Of a stretch of DNA of 64,000 nucleotides, positions 37,677 to 49,729 are shown one piece after another. Under the pieces are notes generated by a model, which saw nothing but the letters and a program-made list of their open reading frames with translations, was not told the DNA's origin and made no database searches. How positions within the stretch are numbered: position 1 is the first letter of the stretch; each line of letters begins with the position of its first letter. Both the position numbers and the translations under genes were made by a program. Location of the stretch: assembly GCA_003864495.1 (NCBI GenBank), contig ML133388.1, positions 2,170,738-2,234,737 on the forward strand. Direction: 5' to 3'. Source of the stretch: Nemopilema nomurai (lineage: Eukaryota > Cnidaria > Scyphozoa > Rhizostomeae > Rhizostomatidae).

Positions 37677-40346
37677 GCTTTTTCCACATATTACAGAAGC
37701 TTTTATAAACACATTTGCAATGAACACAATTTTTGTTGCTTGATTGATATCATTGATTTTGATTTGTTTAGTTTTATCTTGTTTTCTTTTTCTGATTTCG
37801 TTCATCCTTTTGTGACCATAGCCATTGTGGCTATCTTGAGGGAGATCATGTTTAAGGTGGTGAGACTTTACTCACCTGAGTTTTTTAATTTGGTTAATTT
37901 GTCTTTGACTTAATGTTTGTTAAATTTGCTTGATATGTAAACAGATAAGTTTGACCTAGAGAAATACATTGAAGATCAATTGTTTGACAACTTGTAGCAA
38001 TAGCTCTTGTGCAGGAGGGGTAAGGAGTGGCAAAAGGTCTGGGGGCTGTGCTCAAATGGGGCCCGTTATAAAGTAATAATATCAATTCATAATGCAAAAA
38101 GCCAATTTCAGCTACTTGATACGGAATCAACGACTGTAAATAATTGCAGTAAAATGTCGACATGCTCTTCGTTGATGTTTGGTTTTAAAAATTCTGGAGT
38201 TTTTTCTCCAGTAATAGTACCTAAAAAGGGGTTTCCTTTGTTTTCCTGGAGACTGAAGGGCGTAGTCACCCAAAATTTTCTTAAGGGGGTGCAGTTTTGT
38301 CCATCACAGCTGGGCCCGAACTGCCTCACAACGGTCCTGGGCATGTGCCTGGAGACTGAAGGGCGCAGTCACCCAAAATTTTCTTAAGGGGGTGCAGTTT
38401 TGTCCATCACAGCTGGGCCCGAACTGCCTCACAACGGTCCTGGGCATGTGCCTGTACTTTATATGGAACTCTAACATAACCTTTGAACAAAGTGTATTCA
38501 AAACATGCTTCTAGTCGTCAGATTATTTTCATTCAAAGCTTATTGCTGTAACATGCGGCTAGACAGCTCAAGACTATTAGCAGGTGTAATATAAACTTTG
38601 GACTAAACTAGACTGGGGATCAAGGTGGTGTTCAAAGGTTCTGAGATATACGATATACGTTCAGAAATTGAAATGATTTGGGCAAACCCCAAAAGATGCT
38701 TTAGTATTGTGAATAATGCTGTGGTGACGGCATTGTAATCTGGTACCAAAAGTCCCTCTCACGGAATCGTCAAAGGTAAAATACGGGACGGTTTGACAGG
38801 ACAAGCTAGGAAAGTTAGCGTTTTGGCTTAGATCCCCATGCTAGTAGCAGTGGCGTAAACAATGGGGGGAATGCCCCCACTTTGGAAAATATAGTCCTCT
38901 AGATTTTCCCAAAATGCAATAAAACCAGTACCTTGGGGGTGGAGGGGGGATTAGGCAGATTAAGTAATAGTTTGAAGCAATTACTACGGCAACAGAATTT
39001 TGCCTCGCATGAAAACAACTTAAAGGGGTGTTGCCCCTTTCTTTAGGAGTAAAGAAGTCGTGGTCGCGTAAAATTTCCCGACCCCTCCTTTTCAAGGGCT
39101 GCGTACACACCTGGTTTGACGGAGGCCTGGTGTGCATACTGATGACGTAATCGACGGTTGGACAGGCAATGGAGGTTGGATATCTAGACAAAATATTCGA
39201 ATTCTGGCCTTTTACCATGTGCATTTTAACCAAACTGCAAAAACATCTTTTGAATAAAAAACTACTTGAAACGAAAACCAGAATCAAGGAGAGCATAAGT
39301 TAGAGCTTCCGTACCAGTGGCTTTGAGTTTGAAATAAGTAGATCGACTTATAATCGTCTAACCCCATGCACCGCAAGCCCATGTTTTGAAATTCCGCTGC
39401 CTGTTGGGGGATAGAATATGGGGTACACCCGTATTACTATGTCATATTTACGCAGCTGCTGGTATAACATCACGTGTTTAGGAATAGAATATGTAATAAG
39501 CAAGTTACAGCATGTTCCGCAAGGCTTTCTCTATAAGTTTCTACAATTATTTCAGTCAATTCTAGTGTGTTCTACTTGCAAGTACTGTATAGAAATTACT
39601 AGAAAGGTCCAGTTCACCAGACATTTCCTTCTTCTCTCTTACAGCACAAGAAAACATTTAGTTTTGTTACCTCCACACTGGTCCTTTCCAATTTACCAAC
39701 AAATGCGAATTGATAAACGGTCATTTCAGAAATGAGGTCGGCGTACCCTCTCCAAGTCTAAATAGTTCATTATCCACCAAACATCAGCCAGGTTGGTAGA
39801 ACTAATGTTTGCAAGAACACATGTTTAATGGTTTAAGTTTAACTGAAACGGAAGCTATAGCGGTCAAAATCATCATTTCAAGGTCAGCATTAAAAGCGTC
39901 GTATAACAATTCGAGTTGTTGCACCAATAGAAAGCAGGTGAAAGGTAAACAGGTGTCGTGTTGCAGTTTTCTCCTCGGGAAAAATTGCATTTCAGGGCCT
40001 GTTTGTGGATGGTTTCTCCCGTTTCTCTGGAATGCCGACATATGCGAAATTCTGTCACAAATCCACTTCCGTGCATATCCTAGGGGCTTCATAACTTGAG
40101 AAAGGATTTTGCATTTGGTTTGGTGCAGCAGCGACAACCAAAGGCGGATTATCAGGCCGCATTGCAACATACAGCTCGATTGGGGAGAAAAATATTTCAA
40201 CTGCAAGTGGTAGAGAAACAGCGTGTGTATAAAACAAAGCGGGAAATTGAGGCTGACTGCCTATCAATTTTCAGGGCAGCGCTGGCTCTCGAAGAGAAGT
40301 GAATTGAGGGTCACGTTGTGGTGTCGACCATACCAGCACTGCAAAG
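37677..40346. other. Intergenic between the SDR and the transporter
   Basis: No gene was recognised. It contains the 103-bp duplication and a G-run/C-run repeat fragment beginning CAGTGGCGTAAAC near 38847. The right end should hold the transporter promoter. The 68-codon frame at 40096-40302 resembles no known protein. Confidence 0.4.
38246..38451. repeat. 103-bp direct tandem duplication
   Basis: Two almost identical units start CTGGAGACTGAAGGGCG at 38246 and at 38349. I noticed a single difference (GCGTAGTC versus GCGCAGTC). Each unit contains TTTTCTTAAGGGGGTGCAG and CATCACAGCTGGGCCCGAAC. The near-identity means the duplication is recent. The frames through it on both strands are by-products. 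Confidence 0.9.
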
Positions 40347-43300
40347 ATGAACTGTCGGTTGTTTCAAGTGACCGTTGACTTTCGAGACTCGATGCTTTCA
40401 TGGGTCGCCTTGCTAGGCTCGATCTTATTAATGTTGTCCTCCCAAGGATTTACGCGGATGTACGGATTTTTCTACAGTGCCTTCCTGGCTGAATTCAAGT
40501 CCTCGAATGAAAAGGCAGGTTTGTAAGGCTAAACATTACCTTCTGGAAATATTTCATACCTTCCAACCTGTTGAGAAGGAAAAGCGGGAGACGATTAGAG
40601 CTGGGGGTCTGGGGAGCGCTCCGAGCCCCAGATATATTCGTATTGCATATTGTGCAATAAAACTTGTGTTGATAGTCAGGCACATGTGGAAAACATTTTG
40701 TAAAAAAATTAAACCTTTCCTTAAAATCCTCAGAATAGCTTGTTTTATATTTTTTATTTCTTGATGCCATTCTTCCTCAACCAAAGCAATTGAGGCGCAT
40801 GTTTTATCTCTGAGAGAAATTCACAAAAGAAAAATTAGCCTGCTCACAGCTTCCAAAGGTTAATTGACAATCAAAAGAATTTGTTACGAAGAGCATTGAG
40901 CAATAAAATTCCACAGTTTGGCGTCTGGCTTTATCCGATGTCGTAACTATTGTAATGTTGTGAATACATCGAATCGTTTCGTCCGTTATGAAAAGGTTGC
41001 ACTGTTGACAGTGATCTTGATTCTTCTTTATTTTATACCAGCTTTATACATTTTTATTATAAGTTTTTTTCAAAAATCGGGAGGATTTTTTAATTGTCGG
41101 GAGACCTCCTCTGAAATCGGGAGTCTCCCGGTCATATCGGGAGGGTTGGAACATATGATATTTTCAGTGAAATATAATGTCACGATGAAGTATGATATAT
41201 TGAATATACATGCTTTTTATATAAGAAACCACTTTATAAGGAGCCTACATGTAGAAGGCCGAAATATATAAAGAGCGTATACTGGAGGGCCGGGGGTGGG
41301 CCTTGTGTGCTAAATATTTTTCAAGGCCATTTAGAAAAAAACGGAAAGGAGATCATAATATCCACATTTTGCCTTTCTCCCCTCCCCCATGTAACAGGGA
41401 TAATGCCGCCTCTGATTCCTCTGTTACTTTGAGTAGTCAGGCAAAAGATGAACGCAAGAAACAAACCACTCGCTTTAAGGTGTAAAACTGACTGATTATA
41501 TAAAAGGAAATGAGGGTTTTATTTATTGATGAGAACAAGGTTAGCGTGATGATTGTATATGTTAATCAATGCAGAAAGTCCTACTACACCTACTCTCTTA
41601 TATAAATTGTCAATAAACTGCGTTCACGGATTCAATGAAGAGTTTTGGTGTTTGTTCGTACTTAGCACCTAATGATTGACTAGTCCGAAAGTTTTCCAAA
41701 AGTAATTATTAGGTATCACTTTGATTAAATTTTGTGGTGCTATTTTGAAAATAAAGGAAAAGTAATGAATTATTTATTTATGTTATAATTTATCCCTTTC
41801 TACTAGCTTTAAACCTTCTAGGCTGCACCCATAGACTCCCTCGCTTGTCGTTAATACCCAAATCGTATCCCCCCACCACTGCTTCACAGCAATCCCACCT
41901 CCATCCCGCCACCCCTCCCCCCTTACGCGATGTACAAGGGAACTCTACTAGTTGCAAGAGGGGCGATGCTATATCAAATTCCTTTGAGTAGTCAGGCAAA
42001 AAGGTAAACGCAAGTAAAAGGTCACTCAGTTTGTGAAACTAAGTAATACTGGCTAATGTTAAACTGTAAACTGACTGATTATGTAAATGAAAGGGCGGGT
42101 TATGCATAGAGGTGAAAGCGAGGTTAGCGTAGTAATTACATATGGTAATTAATGACATGGAGTCCTAATAGAGTGATAAGACGGCCTGCCCGAAATGACT
42201 TCCAGCTCTCTTATTGTAGCGTTCTCAAATCGTGCCTTGCTGTGCGTGTTTACATCGTAATAGGCCTTTTTCTCTTCTGCTTTAGCATGGGTCGGATCAA
42301 TCCCACTCTCATTGGTCTTCATGCTGTCCCCATTGGCTGTCTGGCTGCACGAGAGGTTTGGGCTGCGACGCTGCACAGCACTTGCGGCTGTTCCGTTATC
42401 AGCTTCACTGCTTCTCACTTCGTTTGCAAGAAATGTCGACGAAATGTTCTTGACGTATAGCCTCCCTTTCGGGCTGGCCTCGTGTTTGATTATTATAGGC
42501 AGCATCAAAGCTGTGTGCACATACTTCGACAAACGATTAGCCACTGCTCACGGTAAGTATGAAAGAGAGCGATTTAGCTCCGAGTCCTTCCTTTGTCCCA
42601 AAAGTTTTAAATTTGACACTTTCTTTTCACTGTTCATACCATCAGCACGCTATTCTCGGAAAGATACTGAGATAACTGTTACAAACAATCAAGAGTCGTA
42701 CATCTTCTTTATAAGAGATTATATGGAAATTGTCGGGTTTCTTTGCTTCGTATACCACAATGGCATTTCAGATAACCTAATGATTTGGTAAGGGAATCGC
42801 TGGTAATTTGTGGTTATTTTCAGGTTTAACTTTTGAACCGACAAACAGAGACTGCTTGCCATTTGTAGCCCATATAGCTTTGAGTCATTCAACATTCCTT
42901 GACAAGGAAGTAGAACGCAAAATACAGATTGTAGAATTTTCTGGCCAATCAACGAGGCGAATGGCGACACTCCTGAACTGAGGTCCTTTGGGTGCTCTTG
43001 CACCGCCCTTTCTTTGCTTGCCACGCCCTTCTTTAGAAAGTGATCCTTGTTTTCTTAATTTGATCCAAATTCTCTATATAATATATTTACCAAGTCACTG
43101 TTGGTGAAAGCTTCTCTTTGATTTTGTCAGACAGTTGTTTCCTCCTCGGAAAGAAAGCGTGCTAAAAGGGGACAGCTGTGAAGGAGGAGAGGCGATGGGG
43201 ATGACTAACAAGGTCGTAGAAGGAGGTGTATAGATAATCCCTTCCAAGGAAGTTGGCGAGAAGGGTGACGAGAAAAGGTGGCGAGAAAAGGTGATGAGGG

Positions 43301-46300
43301 GGGCGAATAGAAGGGTGGCAAGAAAAGGTGGCGAGGAGGGTGAAGAGGAGGGTGGTGAGAAAAGGTGGCGAGGAGGGTGAAGAGAAGGGTGGCGAGAAAA
43401 GGTGGCGAGGAGGTAGAAGAGCAGGATGGCTAGGAAGTTCGCAAAGGGTGTGTTGAGGAGAGTGTGTTTGGCCAGGGGGAAATTGTCATTATTGCAAGCA
43501 TTCATTTCAAGCTTGTCATAACATAACTGATGTTCATACATGTAGCCTGAAAATTGACATTTTCTTCAATTTTAGCGTTGCAGACTGCTGGCTGCTCCAT
43601 TATGGAAATCGGCCTATCATACATCATCATTTTCCTTCTAAATAAAGTTACCCTTGAGAGAACTTTCCAGATTCTCGCTGCTCTTTTACTCTGCATCGGT
43701 CTATTTTCATCCCAACTTTTCTTTTCTACTAATTATCAAAGCGAAGAGACTTGTCAAAAACGCAACAGTTATCACGTGAGCTGCAAACTATTGAAGAAGA
43801 AGCCGTTTCTCCTCTATTTATTCGCCATGATCATCCTTGCCTTTACGTACAGCGTATCAAGTGTGCATCAGGTGAGTCGTGGTGATTATAAGCATTGTCA
43901 TCTTTTCACATAAACTCGTATTTCAATTTCCTGAAATGAGCTTCCTTTCAAACAATTTAACAGAAAATTCAAAACACTAATCATTGAAATGTACCCGAGG
44001 AACAGATGACTCTGAAAAGGGTGAGACCTTTCGAGATCCAAACATTTCTCAAGTTTCACACGTAGTAATCGTGAGTCACACTCTTGCTTATAATAAGCAT
44101 ATGGACGAATTGGGTTTAAGCTCAATATGCTTAAAATATTGCCTGAATTTATGCCTAAAATATGCTTCATTTTTTGCCGTATTTCAAAACTCATTTCACG
44201 GTCCATATTTCAAACTCATTAAAAATGGTCTCTTAAATGTCTGAATTTAATCGTTTCATCAATTCTTTTATAAAATGCTGTCAGTGGTGGTGCCACGAAG
44301 GGGTATGGGGGCGGAGGGATTAGTTCCCCCACTTTTTCAGAAAGTTGGTCCATGAGATTCTTACAAATCTGACGAAAAAACTACGGGGTATGAACTACAT
44401 TGGGTACCTTGCTTTTTTTACAATAAAATTAATTGCCAACCGTAAATTAAAATACATTTGTTTGGTAAAAAGGTTTTTTTCCTATTGGAGAAATGCTTCT
44501 CAAGATTAAAAATTTCGCTTCGTATATGCTTATTTTTAAGCATGCAAACTTAAGTATGCTAATAATCTTAATGCTTCATGGTCTCCAACGCAGATTGGAA
44601 AGTGGAGATTTTTACAATCATAACAAAAGATGTTTGAAAAACTCTATCATTTTACAAAAAAGTAAAAGGGCCATGGAGAGCTCTACTTGGCGAAATGATA
44701 GGCATTTCCGCCTGAAGCAGAGGGCTGCATTTCGTTTATCTACTTCGATGTCACCCTTGTTTGTGACAATTTATGGCTGGCCTCCGAAACAACTTCTTGT
44801 AAGTTGGTCCCTTAACCCGGGATTAAAAGACAACCCACCTCTTAAAACATGGCCTGTACATGGACCTCTTTTAGGAGATTCTGCGAACAGAATAAATTGT
44901 ACGCACACTTGTACGCAATTGTACTAAATTGTACGCAAACTCACACGTAGCGCAGCAAAATCACATGTGGATGAATGCACGATGCCTGTCAAAATTATTT
45001 GAACACTAACAACAATTCTTTCACTTGCGTTCATTCATTCCCGGGTGTTCTAGGGACTTTTGGTAGGCATTGTGGCGACTTCCTTTGTTTACAGTCGCCA
45101 TCCACACAGTATTCATTTCATACACTGAGCATGTATTTCGCATCTTTCTTCTCTAGGTACAGCTGGCGCTAGAGCTTGGAATGTCGAAGAGCCTGGCCAG
45201 GCAGTTCCCTGTCTTCGCTGCTATCTCGGGAGGTGTAGGACGGCTGGTTGCTGGAGTCGTGGCCGACTCAAAAATAGTCAACCTGATCAGTTACTTTCAA
45301 TTCGTACTGTTATTCAACGGCGCAATATCCATCATTGCTGCCTTTTCGTATTCAAAGGCTCATTTGCTTGCCTACATCTGGATATACTCCTTCGTTGAAG
45401 GACAGGTCAACATTCTCCAGACTCCAATCACGAGAGAATTCGTTGGCCTTGCTAATTTGAGTGAAGGAATGTCCTTGCTGTTATCTGCAATAGCAATTCC
45501 AGTGATGCTTGGCCCACCGTTAATAGGTAAGCATTCACTTTCCATGAATATGGCACACCCCCAGGCCCAGTTACAACCGCACTGGTCCAGTCACCCAAAG
45601 CAGTACCGTAAATCCTCGAATAAGCCCCCTGGGGGCTTATTTATTTTTGACATTTTTGGATAGGGGGCTTATTCGAGAAGGGGGGCTCATTCGAGGGGGG
45701 CTTATAAAATTACCTGAAGCATGACACATGAAAAGATAACTTTTTTAATTTGTTTCTTTCCATAATATAAAAAATAATCTAAGTATGATATAAAGTAACA
45801 TTTGATTAAGCTACTAACAAAAATATAAATTATTGTGGTAATTCACTAAAATGCCAAAGGCAACCTCAGGAGTCGAAAATCAAAAAATCGGGGGGGGCTT
45901 ATTCGAGGGGGGCTTATTGAAAATTTGTAGTTCTTGGGTGGGGGCTTATTCGAGAAGGGGCTTTTTCAAAGGAGGGGGCCAATTCGAGGATTAACGGTAT
46001 TCGGGCATTGCATCGTGTCTCAACTGACAAAAAAGGATGCTCCCTAAAAACAGTTTCTATCGATTCAGCATGCGAGAGAACAGGAAACAAATGCCCCTGG
46101 TACATTTCAAATGATTCGAGAAATTGGAAATGAATAACTTCGATTATATTTGGTGATTTATGTTCCAACAAGGTGTCGCTAGGCCAGTTCGTAGGCTAGT
46201 TGACGGGCGGTTAAACTGAAGCTAAGAATAAAAGTAATGTGTTGTTCAAAGTGTAAAAATTCTTAAAATATTAGATTTTCACTCCCGAATTCTTCACTGC

Positions 46301-46857
46301 ATTGTCAAATTTGTTTAGAAAGTGGTTTCCTGATAGGATGTGTGAAAGTTGTGTGGAATAAACTGGACTCGTTTTTTCTACTCAGCTCAGCAACACCAAA
46401 CTACAAAAACTACGCAAATCTTAAAACAAATTCATCTGCAAAACTTGAGGCTAGGACCCTGTTCTCCCACCGATCCACCAAAATGTTAAATAAAGGATGG
46501 TGTGAAAGCTCAATACATATTATTTAGTTAGGGGAATCTTGCACCTCTATTTCTCAATGCATTTGACATTTTCCACTCTGCTTAAACTTACAATTCATTA
46601 CAAGCGATGCAATAATTTTGACCAACTCTTTTTCAGGATTTCTTGTCGACAAAACGCATGATTATAAGGTATTTTTCTATGTAGCAGGAATACCTCAGCT
46701 TCTTTCAATGTTAGTCCTAATTATATTACGTTACATGATGCCAGTTGAAAACCAGCTAGAAAAAGATATTAAAATAAGTCTTTGTGCCGCTGATGATGAA
46801 CAGACGGGTGCAAAGGAACACAATAGCACGCTGCTTCACCGAGAAACTTCAGTATAA
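40347..46857 (+). CDS. Monocarboxylate-transporter-like MFS protein (SLC16 family), 441 aa
   Basis: This is a twelve-helix plasma-membrane transporter of the SLC16/MCT type, which usually moves monocarboxylates or related small molecules. Five exons have agreeing phases: 40347-40518, 42286-42552, 43576-43871, 45157-45526 and 46637-46857, totalling 1,326 nt with stop. The TM1 region (DSMLSWVALLGSILLMLSSQ then GFTRMYGFFY) replaces the usual DGGWGW start. The second family signature appears across the exon 2/3 join as TYFDKRLATAHGALQTAG. A central loop with KLLKKKPFLLYLF links the halves. TM8 carries SGGVGRLVAGVVADS, with the GR and D of the family. The C-terminus is short and acidic. The ATG at 40347 is the first in frame; a 5' untranslated exon is possible. 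Introns carry many repeats. AATAAA at 47024 suits the 3' end. The substrate is unknown. Confidence 0.92.
41218..41285. repeat. Fragment of the 48.4-kb inverted-repeat element
   Basis: GAGCCTACATGTAGAAGGCC and its flanks (AACCACTTTATAAGG before, GAAATATATAAAGAG after) match 48412-48475 with few changes. Only this short part is present, in transporter intron 1. Confidence 0.65.
41430..42165. repeat. Two diverged direct copies of ~160 bp in transporter intron 1
   Basis: Segments at about 41430-41590 and 41983-42165 share, in order, GAGTAGTCAGGCAAAA, AACGCAAG, CTGACTGATTAT, GAAATGAGGG or GAAAGGGCGGG, AAGGTTAGCGT or GAGGTTAGCGT and GTTAATCAATG or GTAATTAATGA. They have equal orientation and are about 550 bp apart. 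This may be the two ends of a repeat element or an old duplication. Confidence 0.6.
43170..43440. repeat. Purine-rich minisatellite in transporter intron 2
   Basis: Units of about 15-17 bp such as GGTGGCGAGAAAAGG and GGTGGCGAGGAGGGTGAAG are repeated about a dozen times, with the plus strand almost wholly A and G plus occasional T and C. The minus-strand frame (43095-43541) with Pro/Ser/Phe repeats is an artefact. Long purine tracts can form triplex DNA. Confidence 0.8.
45604..45999. mobile_element. MITE with TACCGTAAATCCTCGAATAAG ends (transporter intron 4)
   Basis: The left end TACCGTAAATCCTCGAATAA is mirrored on the right by an imperfect inverse (GGGGGCCAATTCGAGGATTA then ACGGTA). A TA at each outer edge may be the target duplication. 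The interior repeats GGGGGCTTATTCGAG many times in both orientations, so the ~396-bp body folds heavily. No transposase is present. The TACCGTAAA terminus is shared with the element at 52997. Confidence 0.8.
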
Positions 46858-47023
46858 CTTCTACTTTACACATATAGAATGATTGCGAATTTTCTATTTC
46901 TTTGCCTATTGACATGTCAAGGCCACATTTCATGTCTTTATTAGTATATGAAAAAATAACCTGCCTATAAAAGATGCATTTATCAGCGAATCGCCTGCGA
47001 TAGACCTTTCCATACGTGAGTAG

Positions 47024-47029
47024 AATAAA
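47024..47029 (+). terminator. Candidate polyadenylation signal of the SLC16-like gene
   Basis: AATAAA lies 167 bases after the transporter stop codon. It is the first canonical signal seen there. Confidence 0.5.
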
Positions 47030-47172
47030 TCAAATTTGGACAAATGTTTCTTAGTTCCGGTTAATGCAAAAGATTATATGTACAATGATTAAATTTAAAC
47101 AAACTGTTACTAGGGTAGATAATGTTAAAATATGAAAATAGATATAAATGGATATTTAGATATAGATCTACT

Positions 47173-47671
47173 TTAGGTAAAATGATTCGGTAAATATTGT
47201 TTACATTCTTCTCCAGTCTTCATGTTTGCATAAAAGGAACTTTCTCTGTTACGTTGCTCTGGGTCCGCAATAACAGGCATTGCCTGAGTGACAGGAAGGG
47301 TTTGTTGTCGTTGTGAAGGAGCTTGAAGGTTTCTCTTCGCCAGTGTGAGGTCTTCGTGCCCAAAGGAGGCTAAGGGCTGGTAACAACGATTCTTATTTTG
47401 AATTTGAAAATAAAGCTGGACAGGGTTAATGCTCTACCTTATTTTCAATTAAAGGAGCATGGAGTCCAGTCCATACTGATTTATTACATTAGAAAACATC
47501 GCGTCTGTACTTGCTGGGAAGAGGTTATCTAAAAAACGGAAGAGTTGCTTTGAAATAGAACTCTAGTGGGAGTGGGCAGCCAGGCCTACAGAAATAGTTG
47601 GCAAACATGCAGAATTCCGGAGCAATAACCATTGTTCCTGATCCGAACATGACCTCGCGAATCAAATGATT
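47173..47671 (-). pseudogene. Decayed SLC16-like transporter fragment
   Basis: On the minus strand, after an acceptor-like AG at about 47672, the frame NHLIREVMFGSGTMVIAPEF continues with CMFANYF. This resembles the MCT stretch before the YFxKRRxLAxG signature. The expected following part is found only in another frame (RVLFQSNSSVF). Then comes VINQYGLDSMLL, like the MCT LIxxYGxxGxLLL helix, with in-frame stops. Finally there is a tail of about 80 codons (CYQPLASFGHEDLTLAKRNL onward) like the central cytoplasmic loop, ending at 47173. Frame changes and stops indicate a dead paralogue next to the intact transporter, in the opposite direction. The match is by eye and moderate. Confidence 0.42.
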
Positions 47672-49720
47672 CTGGTAATAATGAATAATGAGTCTTCTGT
47701 CAATTCATGGAGTTAAATATTTTCTGAACAACATAGGTCATTCGGTGATGCGATCTTGCTGGTCATACAAGCGCGCAAGACAAAGCCATTGGGAGTTCCT
47801 TAAAGCATTTTCTACCCTGCTTGGATTCAAACTTTATAAACTGTGGGCTCTATAAACGTTAATGTTTCATAAGTTGGCACGTAAATTGTGGCATTTGATA
47901 CAGAACTTATCAGTTGGGCTTTTTTTTCTGGTGTGCAAAAGTGCCCTATTATATTTAATTTGAGCATTTCTAGATCGATATGAACACTAATCGTCCCGAA
48001 AATGAAATGTGAAGTTGATAAATGAATTTTTATATTTTCTAAGTCTGTCGAAAACCCTCACTACGTAAAAAAAGCCTGGAGAAACTATAGCTTCTTATTT
48101 TTCCTAAAGAATGTTAGTTCTATTCCTTATGTCCTTTAAAACAAAGCATGATTGCGCATATTAATTCTTCCACTACCATACCTAATTTTTCAATAGTTTT
48201 TTGGGTTTTTCAAAGTTTTTGACCAGCCCGGTAATAGTTCCCTGTAAAGCCAGTTTGTTTTAAAATATGTGCGTCTGTTTACTACCTATTGAAACCCGTG
48301 ACGTAAAATTCCAGCGCCACTATTAATCCCGAGACATTTTGTTTACACGGAAAGGACAGTCGATCTTGAAATCATGCTTTCTTTTGTAACTTTACACGCT
48401 TTTTTAATAAGGAACCACTTCATAAGGAACCTACATGTAGAAGGCCGAAAAATAGAAAGAACTTATACTACAAAAAAACGAAATCCCTAAGGAACTTTTT
48501 GTTTACAAATTTTTTATAACTGCAAGCATCAAGAGTTAAAAAGCCGGTTCCATTCATTTGCAGCCAATACTCGCATAGATTGTTTGCTATTCGTGTGTCT
48601 AGTGCTTCATCGAGTAGCTTACCCATATACTGTCTCGCCCCTCTCTCCATTAAGTGTTAAGGCTCATTGATGTGCAGTGAAAATTAAGGAACTTTTAAGG
48701 AACTTTTGGTACAAAAATCTGATGACTTGAGGTCTACGAATAAGGAACTTTTGGAACTAGGCCTTGTGGTAGGTTCCTTATAAAAAAGGCGTGTATATGC
48801 TCCTAACTTCGCAGAAAAATAAAAAATACGTAGTCCTAACCGCAACAATCGTTTGGTCACCGGGTGAGCACGCCCTTGTGCCACCTGTGAAAACATCAAA
48901 GCACCTGATTCTCTTCTGAAAGCAAACTAGAGAATTGTGTAAAAAGATCTAATTTCGAGCTTTGTTTTGTGCTTGTCAACGCAAGCCGAGAACAATACTA
49001 TCCGTTCTTGCAGCGTGGATAGAGGGAGATACACGCGGGATCAGAGGTACGATCAAGGAATAATGCGTCGAAAACTGTGAAAATTCTGTGTGAAGTTAAT
49101 CTACCTCCAGCGGGCGAGAAAAACAACAACAGAGCGACTCTTGTTTTCATCAAGAAAAAATTAAACGCTCAGGGAGAGGAAGGTTGGTAAAGAATTTGTA
49201 ATAGCTAATAATCAACTTGCTTGCGTAGTTTCATTTGATCTTCAAGAGGCATACTTATAACAAAAGGATCGAGATTCATTATGTTTTGTAATTGACGTTT
49301 CACTGGTCGAATACTCTATTATGATACCTATGAAGTATAGAATTTGAAAACTAGTTTTTCAGCACTTTGAGTTTTTCTTAGATATTATATATCAATTGAA
49401 AAGGATCCGAATTCGCCTGCATTCGTTTAGGCGCAGTTAATGCTATCAATCTGAGTCGATATTGATAACAAATTGGTTTAGAAGCGGCTGGTGATTTCTG
49501 GACAGGCAATTCAATGACCTGAAATGGCTTATCTTTCAGATCAAGAGTCAAGCTATTGGTAAAAGCGAGGCATTAACTAGAAAATCTATTAAACAAGCCA
49601 TCAAGGCTATTAAAAAGCAGGCGAGAAGCAGTTTACGCGTCGTTTGTCACAGGGCGAAGTCGCTCTATCCTGAACGCCAGGTGTTTCGTTCGAGGCAAAT
49701 AATTTGTGATTGGCAACCAC
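47672..49720. other. Intergenic, one inverted-repeat element
   Basis: No gene was recognised. Open frames at 48468-48650 and 48684-48899 (minus) fall in the inverted-repeat element. Further upstream parts of the decayed transporter could be hidden in 47672-47900 but are too degraded to claim. Confidence 0.4.
48393..48795. mobile_element. Inverted-repeat element with AAGGAAC-rich interior, ~400 bp
   Basis: The left end TACACGCTTTTTTAATAAGG, continuing GAACC, faces a right end that reads TACACGCCTTTTTTATAAGG then AACC when reversed. The interior repeats AAGGAACTTTT several times and holds CCTACATGTAGAAGGCC, itself partly palindromic. A part of it recurs at 41218. No target duplication longer than TA could be seen. 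Confidence 0.65.
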
Positions 49721-49729
49721 TAGACACAA

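Noticed and set aside
43095..43541. 148-codon minus-strand frame
   Set aside because: It lies in the transporter's intron 2 and its composition reflects the purine-rich minisatellite.
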